Assembly (NCBI GenBank): GCA_001873185.1
Contig: MNYQ01000191.1
Span: 1 to 35,672, forward strand
From: Ignavibacteria bacterium CG2_30_36_16
GTDB lineage: Bacteria; Bacteroidota; Ignavibacteria; Ignavibacteriales; Ignavibacteriaceae
Length of the DNA stretch: 35,672 bases
Direction of reading: 5' to 3'
Shown here: positions 9,364 to 17,158 of the stretch, one piece after another
How the letters are laid out: the number at the start of each line of letters is the position of its first letter
Position numbering within the stretch: the first letter of the stretch is position 1
Notes under the pieces: model-generated
Seen by the model: only the letters and a program-made list of their open reading frames with translations
Database searches by the model: none
What the model was told of the DNA's origin: nothing
Program-made: the position numbers and the translations under genes

Positions 9364-9645
9364 TTAAACTTCAGAAGATTTTTCAGCCGGCTCTTCAACT
9401 TTTTTCCCATAAAAAATTGACGCCGGAAAAATTAGTAAGTACGCAATGCCTAAAATTAATGGAGAAATAATAAGCGAGGCGGTAGAATCCCAGCCGCCGA
9501 CTGACATAAAATAAAATCCTATAATTATTAGAGCAATGCCTGCAAAGAAGAGAAAGTAATTTTTGCTTTCCCAATAAATTTTAAAAGGCGACTCTAATGT
9601 TTTTTTTACAACTTTTATATTTTTTTTTCTTACAACTTTTGACAT
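9364..9645 (-). CDS. Small two-helix membrane protein, DUF3098-like
   Basis: A 93-aa protein with a basic N-terminus (about 1-22) and two hydrophobic helices (about 30-49 and 57-74), ending in a charged tail. The pattern NY, then AGIALIIIGFYFMSVGG, then SPLILGIAYLLIFP resembles the DUF3098 family of Bacteroidota, whose function is unknown. The start has a GGAG six bases upstream of the ATG. What stands out is the context: a promoter, a structured GC-rich leader and an intrinsic terminator sit directly before the ribosome binding site, so expression probably depends on read-through or on a leader switch. The family call is from memory of the pattern and is moderate. Confidence 0.72.
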   Translation of the reverse strand: MSKVVRKKNIKVVKKTLESPFKIYWESKNYFLFFAGIALIIIGFYFMSVGGWDSTASLIISPLILGIAYLLIFPASIFYGKKVEEPAEKSSEV

Positions 9646-9661
9646 AAATTACTCCGGGTTT

Positions 9662-9697
9662 AAAAAAGAAAGCCCAGTGATGGGGGTTCCACTGGGC
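9662..9697 (-). terminator. Intrinsic terminator directly before the DUF3098-like ribosome binding site
   Basis: GCCCAGTG (minus strand, 9690-9697) pairs perfectly with CACTGGGC (9672-9679) around a 10-base loop and is followed by TTTCTTTTTT. The T-run ends 16 bases before the ATG of the gene at 9645. Confidence 0.88.
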
Positions 9698-9745
9698 CCG
9701 ACTCGTTTACCATCAGAGGGCAGGGGAGGACCCGCTGAAAGAGTC
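9662..9745 (-). ncRNA. Structured GC-rich leader or small RNA upstream of the DUF3098-like gene
   Basis: On the minus strand a predicted transcript starting near 9745 folds as follows. An outer stem GACUC (9741-9745) pairs with GAGUC (9700-9704). Inside it CAG/CUG and GGG/CCC (9735-9737 with 9714-9716, 9731-9733 with 9718-9720) close a C-rich loop containing CCUCCCC. A terminator hairpin comes next. GGGUCC (9728-9733) can instead pair with GGGCCC (9694-9699), which would take four bases of the terminator's 5' arm, so an antiterminator form is possible. I match it to no riboswitch class I know. It could be a cis attenuator of the next gene or a free small RNA with C-rich loops. Confidence 0.6.
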
Positions 9746-9751
9746 ATTACT

Positions 9752-9780
9752 AATATATATCAGATTCAAAAATTAGTCAA
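9752..9780 (-). promoter_or_regulatory. Sigma70-type promoter for the leader RNA
   Basis: On the minus strand TTGACT (9775-9780) and TATATT (9752-9757) are separated by exactly 17 bases. The predicted start lies near 9745, which is the first base of the outer leader stem. The element fits between the stop of the 82-aa gene (9783) and the leader. Confidence 0.75.
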
Positions 9781-9782
9781 GT

Positions 9783-10031
9783 TTATTTATTAATCTGATA
9801 AACGATTTTTCTAATCGTATCAAATTGAAGATACGGATATTCTTCGCGAATAGCGTCTATTGCATCTCCTGCGCTAATTTTACTTGAGCGTAGGTGCTTA
9901 AACGTTTTACGTATTTGATAATCTCTTACGGCTTTCTCGTCAATCAAACCTTGAGCGTCGAGAAGATCATAGATGTCGTCGCTAATAAGGTCAGACAAAG
10001 GATTATCGATTTTTGCTTTTATTGTTTTCAT
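9783..10031 (-). CDS. Unknown 82-aa protein, possible helix-turn-helix
   Basis: An 82-aa protein starting MKTIKAKIDNPL. The ATG at 10031 is preferred over an ATG 12 codons upstream because AAGGAAGG stands close before it. The protein is charged, with no signal peptide or membrane helix. The second half (SAGDAIDAIREEYPYL then QFDTIRKIVYQI) reads like two helices joined by a turn, so a small DNA-binding protein is possible. I do not recognise the family. A minus-strand terminator lies about 100 bases upstream and the leader-RNA promoter begins just after its stop. Confidence 0.65.
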   Translation of the reverse strand: MKTIKAKIDNPLSDLISDDIYDLLDAQGLIDEKAVRDYQIRKTFKHLRSSKISAGDAIDAIREEYPYLQFDTIRKIVYQINK

Positions 10032-10128
10032 CGCTGCCTTCCTTTTGTTTATGGATATTCCTAACATTATTCAACGTATCAAATTAACCTTATATACATA
10101 CTCCTATGTTAATAGTTCCATAAATTAC

Positions 10129-10163
10129 AAAAAAACCGACCAGGGCAAACATCCTAAATCGGT
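10129..10163 (-). terminator. Intrinsic terminator or attenuator upstream of the 82-aa gene
   Basis: On the minus strand ACCGA (10159-10163) pairs with UCGGU (10135-10139), with an inner AGG/CCU pairing (10153-10155 with 10142-10144), followed by seven T. A second stem, ACCAG plus GCAAA (10178-10182, 10169-10173) with UUUGC plus CUGGU (10145-10149, 10139-10143), encloses the 5' arm of the first stem and so crosses it. This gives either a pseudoknot or an alternative fold. Confidence 0.5.
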
Positions 10164-10201
10164 ATAAATTTGCTACTCTGGTTTTAGAAGCCTACTTTAA
10201 A

Positions 10202-10229
10202 GGTATAAAAATTTCTAAAAAAGTAACAA
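10202..10229 (-). promoter_or_regulatory. Possible promoter for the minus-strand attenuator transcript
   Basis: TTGTTA (10224-10229, minus) and TATACC (10202-10207) are 16 bases apart. The implied transcript would run about 65 bases into the terminator at 10129-10163. The match is imperfect in an AT-rich stretch, so this is weak. Confidence 0.3.
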
Positions 10230-10540
10230 ATCTTGTATAAATAATTCCTTTGTTTTTTTGTACAAAAATAATAAAAAAAAAGGTAAAGTCAATAAGGCTT
10301 TGATTTTAGAATAATTTTCCGATTTATTTCTTTATTTTTTTTGCATCTAAAAAGCTATTGAATTGTAAAGGGGTTTAAATTATTTTCACGGATAAAATAA
10401 ACAAAAATAATTATAGTCTACTAATTGCATTATTATTTGTTTCTTTTAAATGAGAATACAGTCTATGTTAAATTCTTAGGACAGAAGTTACAATTTCTTT
10501 CCAGAATTTTACTAATGTTGTAAGTAATTTTTTTAAAAAT

Positions 10541-10581
10541 TGGTCTTTATTTAGATGAATCAATTACTATCGAAAAGACCA
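10541..10581. repeat. 8-base inverted repeat
   Basis: TGGTCTTT (10541-10548) and AAAGACCA (10574-10581) are perfect complements around a 25-base spacer. No T-run follows on the plus strand; its role is unknown. Confidence 0.5.
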
Positions 10582-10651
10582 TTTAAGTTGATAATTTAAA
10601 ATTTGGAAGTTCATTTAATTAATGGTCGTCTCTAAAAACGTATTGTCATTG

Positions 10652-10667
10652 TCCGTTAACTAACGGA
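10652..10667. repeat. 7-base palindrome with a 2-base centre, operator-like
   Basis: TCCGTTA (10652-10658), AC, TAACGGA (10661-10667). This tight palindrome lies about 60 bases before the -7 element at 10728, a position that would suit a regulator site for the polysaccharide locus (inference). Confidence 0.45.
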
Positions 10668-10727
10668 TTAGAGATGCCCTAATGATAAAAGAGTATAATA
10701 ATATTACATTAACTAATGTAAAATAAA

Positions 10728-10735
10728 TATTTTTG
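10728..10735 (+). promoter_or_regulatory. Bacteroidota-type -7 element (TATTTTTG)
   Basis: TATTTTTG fits TAnnTTTG and ends 30 bases before the ATG at 10766. It may now drive the polysaccharide locus through the pseudogene. No good -33 match is seen. Confidence 0.4.
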
Positions 10736-10765
10736 CATAATTTAGTTTTAAAATAAAGTCTACAC

Positions 10766-11307
10766 ATGAAAGCAAAGAAAATTATTGTGGATGATTTTGA
10801 TTTAAAAGCGGGTGACAGAATTAATCTTTTGGGAGAGAATCCTCAAAGGAAAGCATATAAAGTTTATGTTAGGGGAGAAGTACCCAATCAGGGAGTTGTT
10901 TATATCACGAAAAACGATACCAAACTATATGAAGTGATTGAAAAAGCCGGGGGATTAAAAGAAACTGCGGATCTCAATAGAGTTGAGTTGATTAGAGGAG
11001 TGAATTTCTTGAATCTTCCTTCTTCAAATCGTGAGATTGAATTGATGTTAATGCAAAGAATGTCGAATATTGATCCGGCTGACTCGACTTCTTTTATTGT
11101 TGATAATACACTCAAATTGTCTCGCGGTAGCACTGGATTAAGTTAGACGAAGGCTCAAAAGTAGAAATTGAGAGAGGCGATTTAATTTGAGTTACTCAAG
11201 AACCATATCGAACATTTGATTATTACTCTAGCAGGGTTGGAAACATTGCACAAATTGTAGGTTCAATTGCAACGGTGATAGTGTTAATAGTTCAATTAGC
11301 TAAGTAG
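10766..11307 (+). pseudogene. Broken SLBB-domain polysaccharide export protein
   Basis: The first frame (10766-11146) encodes 126 aa with an SLBB domain (VYVRGEVPNQG, then KLYEVIEKAGG). It stops early, but reading continues in another frame from 11146 as DEGSKVEIERGDLI, an in-frame TGA at 11188-11190, then VTQEPYRTFDYYSS and a C-terminal membrane helix ending VIVLIVQLAK with its stop at 11305-11307. Deleting five bases (AGTTA, 11141-11145) would rejoin the frames. The N-terminal polysaccharide-export domain and signal peptide of the Wza-like family are missing. A frameshift, a nonsense codon and a missing 5' end together point to a dead gene. An assembly error could explain one lesion but hardly all three. 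Confidence 0.85.
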
Positions 11308-11339
11308 GATAAACTTAAAATAAATAAAGACGGTTATTT

Positions 11340-12500
11340 ATGGCAGAATTTAGAGGATTAGATATATTAGACTTTCTAATTATTATTGTTAAAAGGAAGA
11401 AGGTATTATTATTAACTGGAATTATATCAGTAATACTAAGCTATTTAACCATATTCTTTTTTGTTCAGGAACAATTCGATTCAACGGCAATGATTATACC
11501 ATCGGAACAATCAAGTATGGGAGGGATTGCTTCCTTGCTTGGTAGTATGTCGGATTTACCAATTGATTTTGCAGGCATTGAGAGTAGTCCTTCAACAGGC
11601 ATGTATGAGACCTTACTCTTTAGTAGAACTTTTGCAGAAATAATGATTAATAAGTTTGATCTTGTTATGGATTATCATACCGATACAAGAAATAATACGA
11701 TCGAAGCATTTCATGGTAGTATGGAAACTGAAGAGACAGATGCCAGTGCGTATCTAATTACAGTAAGAGCAAATTCACCTGAGAAATCTGCTGAAATGAC
11801 TAATTACATAGTCAATCTACTCAATGATAAAATAATTGATCTGAATATACAAAAATCTAAAGATAACAGATTGTTTTTACAAAAGAGATATGATGAAATA
11901 AAAGATCAGTTGAAAAATGCTGAAGATTCACTTAGGATATTCCAAAGTAAAACAGGTATTCTACTTATGGAGGATCAGGTTAGAGCTACTATTGAAACAT
12001 ATACAAAGCTCGAAACCGAATTAGCATTAAAGGAGATCGAGTTAGAAGTTGCTAAAAGAATTTTTGGCATAGAGCATCCAGGTATTGAAAAGTCGAAGGT
12101 AAGTGTTGAGGAATTTAAGTCTAAACTTGGTGATATTAAAAAAGGGAATGAAATTGCTTTATTAATAAAGACAAAAGATATGCCGGAAGAAAGTTTACAA
12201 TATTTAAGACTGTATAGAAATGTTAAAATTTACAATACTATGCTTGAATTTATTATTCCTTTATATGAACAAGCAAAATTTGAAGAACAGAAGAAGATTC
12301 CAATTCTCCAAGTTATAGATTATGCTGTTCCCCCAGAAAAAAAATCTTATCCACCGCGTGTTTTATTATCATTATTCATAACAGCTTTAATAGAGTTGTT
12401 GTTAATTAGCATTCTTATTATAAAAGAAAAAATAATGCTATCAGAAAATCCTAAAATAATTTATCTAAGGAAAAATTTATTTGTTTTTAAGTCGGAATAA
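11340..12500 (+). CDS. wzz: Wzz-type polysaccharide chain-length regulator
   Basis: A 386-aa inner-membrane protein of the Wzz/chain-length determinant family, which sets polymer length with the Wzy polymerase. Transmembrane helix 1 is at about 22-41 and helix 2 at about 341-361, just after the proline-containing segment PPEKKSYPPR typical of the family. The periplasmic part between them has coiled-coil stretches (about 178-260). There is no C-terminal tyrosine-kinase domain, so it is the short O-antigen-like type rather than a full Wzc. It begins 32 bases after the SLBB remnant and is followed closely by wzy. Confidence 0.87.
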   Translation: MAEFRGLDILDFLIIIVKRKKVLLLTGIISVILSYLTIFFFVQEQFDSTAMIIPSEQSSMGGIASLLGSMSDLPIDFAGIESSPSTGMYETLLFSRTFAEIMINKFDLVMDYHTDTRNNTIEAFHGSMETEETDASAYLITVRANSPEKSAEMTNYIVNLLNDKIIDLNIQKSKDNRLFLQKRYDEIKDQLKNAEDSLRIFQSKTGILLMEDQVRATIETYTKLETELALKEIELEVAKRIFGIEHPGIEKSKVSVEEFKSKLGDIKKGNEIALLIKTKDMPEESLQYLRLYRNVKIYNTMLEFIIPLYEQAKFEEQKKIPILQVIDYAVPPEKKSYPPRVLLSLFITALIELLLISILIIKEKIMLSENPKIIYLRKNLFVFKSE

Positions 12501-12511
12501 TTATTACCAAA

Positions 12512-13900
12512 TTGAACAACTATAATTTAGAATATTCGGATAGCCACATAGAAAACCGACTGTTTTGGTATGGGATATTAATGTTAATTCCCATGCTCAT
12601 CATTATTATTCTTGGAATTAATATCAAAATAATATTCGCGGTATTTGCACTCACTTTTTTTTCTTTATTAGCGATTAATTTTTATATTCTAAGAATACTG
12701 GTTGTTTTAGCTATTTTCTTCTTCTTTAAGATTATTGCTTTGCAAGTGTCTGTCCTTCTTGTCTTTCCTCTGATGGTTGCCTTTGTAATATCATTTAAAA
12801 ATATAGATTTTCCAAAAATTAAAAATCCTGTTGGAAAGTACTTTATTTTGTATTTCTTACTTACTCTACCATCTCTTTTTAATGCAACAGTTCCTTTGTT
12901 AAACACAATTCAATTAATGAATTTAATTGCTTTTTTTTTATTTATTAATGTAATTTATTATTCTACTAATAATCTTAAGGATTTATATAAGTTACTCGGA
13001 ATATTTTTATTTTTTCTTGTGATTGATTCACTTTATATATTTTGGCTTGGCTTATCAAGTGGTGATCGGGTTTTCGGATATACAAAAGTGTACTTTGTAG
13101 ATTTAGCGGGTATAGGTATCATTATATCATTATTGATGTTTTTGATAAAAGAAAATCAAAAATATATTTATGGAATTGCTAGTGCGAGTATTACAATTGC
13201 TTTGCTACTTACTCAAACTAGGAACACATGGATAGTAGTTGTATTAACATTATTGATCTCACTTTTTTATTTATATAGAAATGCCCATAGTATTAGTATC
13301 TCAAAAAGGAAACTGCTAGCATTTCTGTTTGGAGCAGCTATTTTAGTAATAGCGATGGTTGTTATATTAAAAGGGTATAGTTCAGGCATTGAGGACCGTG
13401 TTACTGATTTATCTAGTACAGATACTCAATCAAGTAATTCTAGAATTTACTTACCCTCAAATTCTATTGTATCTAGGTTTTTTATTTGGGATACAGCAAT
13501 TTTAGGATTTCTTAAACATCCCTTCATTGGAATAGGAGTGTATGGATTTCCTTATCAATCAAAAGAATATTACGAGATACCAGAATATTTATTTGATATT
13601 TATGTTAAGGGATTGGACCCTCATCATGGCTATTTAGGTGTTCTTGTTGAAACCGGATTAATAGGTTTTTCAGGCTTGATATTATTTTTAATTAGTGTTA
13701 TAAGAAATGCTTATCAGAATATTAAGTTGTCAAGATCAAAGGATGAAATTTCTTTATCTATAGTTTTGTTTTTTTCGTTTGTATATATAGTTATTTCTTT
13801 GAATTTTACCCATGCGTGGTTTTGGGGGCAGAATATGATGTTGTTTAGTTTACTCATTGGTTTGTCAACAGCTCATCATAAAATTCTCAGTTCAAAATAA
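12512..13900 (+). CDS. wzy: O-antigen polymerase/ligase-like membrane protein (Wzy)
   Basis: A 462-aa polytopic protein with about eleven hydrophobic segments. The large periplasmic loop carries GIGVYGFPY, then DPHHGYLGVLVETGLIGF, the signature of the Wzy_C/O-antigen ligase family (PF04932). In a locus with wzx and wzz the natural role is repeat-unit polymerase; a WaaL-like ligase remains possible because the two are hard to tell apart from sequence. The start is a TTG at 12512, 11 bases after wzz; an ATG at codon 24 would cut into the first helix. Very AT-rich codon use. Confidence 0.82.
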   Translation: MNNYNLEYSDSHIENRLFWYGILMLIPMLIIIILGINIKIIFAVFALTFFSLLAINFYILRILVVLAIFFFFKIIALQVSVLLVFPLMVAFVISFKNIDFPKIKNPVGKYFILYFLLTLPSLFNATVPLLNTIQLMNLIAFFLFINVIYYSTNNLKDLYKLLGIFLFFLVIDSLYIFWLGLSSGDRVFGYTKVYFVDLAGIGIIISLLMFLIKENQKYIYGIASASITIALLLTQTRNTWIVVVLTLLISLFYLYRNAHSISISKRKLLAFLFGAAILVIAMVVILKGYSSGIEDRVTDLSSTDTQSSNSRIYLPSNSIVSRFFIWDTAILGFLKHPFIGIGVYGFPYQSKEYYEIPEYLFDIYVKGLDPHHGYLGVLVETGLIGFSGLILFLISVIRNAYQNIKLSRSKDEISLSIVLFFSFVYIVISLNFTHAWFWGQNMMLFSLLIGLSTAHHKILSSK

Positions 13901-15379
13901 ATGTCAATATCCACAGAAAGAAAAAATTACTATTGGTTATTTGCCCAGTATGTTTATCTATCAATTTCTGGATTAATAACATTAAAACTGAATATATCGC
14001 ATTTCGGAGCCGAACAATTCGGGCAGTGGCTGCTGCTTATTTCTATTTGGAATTTTGGAACAGCATTGGATTTGGGATTTTCTACTGCTGTAATAAAGTT
14101 TATTGCTCAGTATAGAGATGAAGCCGAAAATAAATTGAATGAAATTGTTTCAACAACTTTTGTTGTTTTTGTCCTCATAGGTATTACAATTTTCGTGTTG
14201 GTTAATATTTTCTTCTCCTCTTTTTATCTAACCGATGAAATGAGTAGTCAACAATTTAATATGTTTAGTAACATCTTCTTGATCATGGGTGCTATTTTCC
14301 TTGTTAGATATATATCCCTATTTTTTCGATCATTATTTGAAGGATTTAGCAATTTCGCTTTTTCGAGCAAAGTCAATATTATCCAGTATACACTTATGGT
14401 GATCTCAGTTCTAATAGTAACCTATCTTGATCTAGGCATGCTTGATTTAGCCCTATTCTATTTATTAGTCCCAATTATTGCGCTGCTTATATTTATTATT
14501 CCACTAAAAAGATATTATCCTCAGCTCCATTTTAACTTATCCTATTTTAATATAAAATTGTTAGGAGAGATTTTTAAATTTAGTTTTTCTATTCAATTAA
14601 CCAATGTTTTCAGTGGGTTTCTTGATCCTCTTGTTAAATATATAATAAGCACCGAAGCGAATCTCTCATTTGTTTCCGTATACGAAATTGCTAAAAGAAT
14701 TACTACATCAATAGCAAATCTTTTCTGGACAACATTTAAAACAATATTGCCTAAAACTGCCAAATTAAAATCATTAGATCAAATTCAGAATTTTATTCTT
14801 ACGGATTGTGTCAAAGTCTCACGTTTCGGTATTGCATATAGCGGATTCTTTTTCGGAATTATTCTCGTCTTGATTAGTATGTTCATCAAATATTGGTTCC
14901 ACCTTGAAGAAACAGTTCTTGTACTGATTATTTTAGCTATACCAGAAACAATAAATACTTTTGGATATCCTCTTTATGCATTTCTGATTGGGGTAGGCAA
15001 AGCATCTTTTTTAGTATTTTTGCAATTCGTTAATTTAATTTCTGTCGGAATTCTTTTGCTTCTTAGCTTTCGTCTGCTGGATAATTCTAATGGTCTATTA
15101 GGAATTTATTTATCAGTTCTTTTTGGGAACAGTCTAATAATGTTATATATTAAAAATAGATATAGAATATCAATAAAGTTGTATTTTAAAAAGAGCAAGA
15201 TATATAATCTTGCATTAATAAATTTCCTATTGCTTATAGCTATTGTTATTATTTCCAAAGCAATTGTTTCACCCATAATAGTATTATCATTTCTAAGTAT
15301 AATCTCTTTACTTATACTTCATAAAGAGATTTACAGTTTTTTCATGCTGGCGTATAGTGATTTTTTGAGTAAATCATGA
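13901..15379 (+). CDS. wzx: Wzx-type lipid-linked oligosaccharide flippase
   Basis: A 492-aa protein of the MOP superfamily with 12-14 predicted helices along its length and few soluble stretches. The N-terminus (ISGLITLKLNISHFGAEQFG) is typical of polysaccharide flippases. It moves undecaprenyl-linked repeat units across the inner membrane for Wzy. Its ATG follows the wzy stop directly, so the two are co-translated. A second flippase gene at 29983 lies outside the locus and is not a close copy. Confidence 0.87.
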   Translation: MSISTERKNYYWLFAQYVYLSISGLITLKLNISHFGAEQFGQWLLLISIWNFGTALDLGFSTAVIKFIAQYRDEAENKLNEIVSTTFVVFVLIGITIFVLVNIFFSSFYLTDEMSSQQFNMFSNIFLIMGAIFLVRYISLFFRSLFEGFSNFAFSSKVNIIQYTLMVISVLIVTYLDLGMLDLALFYLLVPIIALLIFIIPLKRYYPQLHFNLSYFNIKLLGEIFKFSFSIQLTNVFSGFLDPLVKYIISTEANLSFVSVYEIAKRITTSIANLFWTTFKTILPKTAKLKSLDQIQNFILTDCVKVSRFGIAYSGFFFGIILVLISMFIKYWFHLEETVLVLIILAIPETINTFGYPLYAFLIGVGKASFLVFLQFVNLISVGILLLLSFRLLDNSNGLLGIYLSVLFGNSLIMLYIKNRYRISIKLYFKKSKIYNLALINFLLLIAIVIISKAIVSPIIVLSFLSIISLLILHKEIYSFFMLAYSDFLSKS

Positions 15380-15487
15380 GTAAAAATAATACAATTACTG
15401 GATGGTATGTAAATATTGAAATTACTTATGTTTATTAAATTATATTTTTTAATAGAAGCTACAGTTAGATTGAATAACCTTTAAAAT

Positions 15488-16126
15488 ATGATCGTGGTTA
15501 ACATGTTAAATAAACTAATAAATCGTTTTTCTTTACTTCTTAAATATGTATTTAGAAAAATCTTTCCATTAGGTTATCCAGAAAATAAAAACAATGAAGT
15601 ATACATTCATTTGGGATGCGGTGATGTAAATAGCCCAGAGTTTATTAATGTTGATACTCGTTTTTTTTCACATGTTCATCGAATAAGCAGAGTTGAGTCA
15701 TTAAAATTCTTCCAGGATAACTTTGCAGATCTGATTTATACTTCACATACACTCGAACATATTCCAATGAGAAAAGTAAAAAATACGATTCTTGAATGGA
15801 AAAGAATACTAAAACCGGGTGGTGTTTTAAGAATATCTGTTCCTGATTTTGATAAAATAATCAAAATTTATAGTGAGTGCGGAAACTCAATAGATGCAAT
15901 CTGGCAACCGCTTTTGGGTGGTCAAGAGTATAAGGAAAATAATCATTTTTCGGTTTTTAACTTTGAATATTTGAAAAAACTTTTAGAAACATTTGAATTC
16001 AAAGAGATAAGAATATGGCAGCCGGATAAAGTTAAGCATCATGATTTTGATGATTGGGCATCGAAACATATAACCGTAAACGAAAAAAAATTTCCTATTA
16101 GTATTAATATTGAAGCAAAAAAGTAG
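15488..16126 (+). CDS. SAM-dependent methyltransferase-like protein
   Basis: A 212-aa class I methyltransferase fold. Motif I reads VYIHLGCGDV (38-47), followed by NVDTR, LEHIP (89-93) and LKPGGVLRISVPD (108-120), as in Methyltransf_11 proteins. In a glycan locus it may methylate a sugar or the end of the chain (inference). Start ATG 15488; ATG 15503 (MLNKLINRF) is nearly as good. It is preceded by 108 bases without a gene, the largest gap inside the locus. Confidence 0.78.
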   Translation: MIVVNMLNKLINRFSLLLKYVFRKIFPLGYPENKNNEVYIHLGCGDVNSPEFINVDTRFFSHVHRISRVESLKFFQDNFADLIYTSHTLEHIPMRKVKNTILEWKRILKPGGVLRISVPDFDKIIKIYSECGNSIDAIWQPLLGGQEYKENNHFSVFNFEYLKKLLETFEFKEIRIWQPDKVKHHDFDDWASKHITVNEKKFPISINIEAKK

Positions 16127-16141
16127 GGCTGTATTTTTAAG

Positions 16142-17158
16142 ATGGAATATAAGTATTTAGTTTCCGCAATTGTTTCCACTTACAATTCTGAGTTATTTAT
16201 TGAAGGAAGAATTAAGAACCTTTTGGCGCAAACTATTTCCAATAAATTAGAAATTGTAATTGTAAATAGTGGCTCTTACCAAAAGGAAAGTGAAATAATT
16301 GCTAAATATGCTGATGCCTATAAAAATATAATTTATATAGAAACTGAAGTAAGAGAATCAATATATAAAGCATGGAACAGAGCTGTAAATGTTTGTAACG
16401 GTAAGTATATTACAAATGCAAATACTGATGATAGGTTAAGGAATGACGCCTTAGAAATATTTATTAATTATTTAGAGAAACATCCTAAAGTTGGTTTAGT
16501 ATATGCTGATCAGTTTAAAAGTTCTATTCCAAATGAAGGTTTTGATGAATTATCTGATCCGGTTAAATATATAAAACCAAATTTTCGAAAACATCTTTTC
16601 CTTCAACGCTGCATTATCGGCTCACAGCCGGTGTGGAGAGCAGACGTACATTCTAAAAGTAAGATATATTTTAACGAACAATTTGAAGTAGCCGGCGATT
16701 ACGAGTTTGAGTATAGACTGCTTAAAAAGTATTACATCGCCCACATTTCTCAAATACTAGGTGTGTATTACAGGTCACCGAACAATACAAATAAAGAGTT
16801 TGAAAATTCGTATAACACATTCAATGAAACTTATACGTTTATGAAGCTAATAAATAGAGAACATCTTTCAATGTTAACAGGAAATAAATTCAAGCGCTAT
16901 AAAATCTATCTTCAAATAATTATTTGGTTACCGACCTTGTTTTATAGAGTAATCTATCGATTGGTGAAAACATATTTGCCAAAATACGAATTGAATTCAC
17001 TGGACTATTTGTACTGGAAATTATCTTTACTTTATGAATTTGAGAATAGAAATAATAATGCTGTTATTATAACTAGAAAATTTTTATCTAAATTAAATTC
17101 TATATTGTTAAGTAGAAGATTAGAAGAATTATCAGCGGTTGAAAATAATGAGATTTAG
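16142..17158 (+). CDS. Glycosyltransferase family 2
   Basis: A 338-aa GT-A fold transferase. The N-terminal nucleotide-binding strand is SAIVSTYNSELFIEGRI, and the acidic motif is NTDDR (95-98, Asp96-Asp97) in place of a plain DxD. ESIYKAWNRAV (72-82) is a pattern seen in several GT2 O-antigen transferases. There is an amphipathic or membrane-near segment near 255-275. The donor and acceptor are not readable. Its end overlaps the next glycosyltransferase start by 11 bases. Confidence 0.85.
   Translation: MEYKYLVSAIVSTYNSELFIEGRIKNLLAQTISNKLEIVIVNSGSYQKESEIIAKYADAYKNIIYIETEVRESIYKAWNRAVNVCNGKYITNANTDDRLRNDALEIFINYLEKHPKVGLVYADQFKSSIPNEGFDELSDPVKYIKPNFRKHLFLQRCIIGSQPVWRADVHSKSKIYFNEQFEVAGDYEFEYRLLKKYYIAHISQILGVYYRSPNNTNKEFENSYNTFNETYTFMKLINREHLSMLTGNKFKRYKIYLQIIIWLPTLFYRVIYRLVKTYLPKYELNSLDYLYWKLSLLYEFENRNNNAVIITRKFLSKLNSILLSRRLEELSAVENNEI

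Larger units (their letters stand above)
10230..10765. other. Gene-free AT-rich region before the polysaccharide locus
   Basis: No open frame of useful length or RNA gene is seen. The region holds two inverted repeats (10541-10581 and 10652-10667) and a -7 element at 10728. A signal-peptide-like stretch (NKNNYSLLIALLFVSF, about 10400-10447) lacks a start codon and stops at once; it may be a trace of the lost 5' part of the export-protein gene at 10766, but that is speculative. Confidence 0.5.

Noticed and set aside
10139-10182. CAGGGCAAAC on the plus strand looks like the start of a cyclic-di-GMP-I (GEMM) riboswitch.
   Set aside because: The GCAAAGCC and tetraloop-receptor parts of that class are not found, and the T-run and likely gene target are on the minus strand.
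172-10684. ATGCCCTAATG occurs at 172-182 and 10674-10684, upstream of two genes.
   Set aside because: An 11-base match is expected by chance several times in a window of this size and composition.
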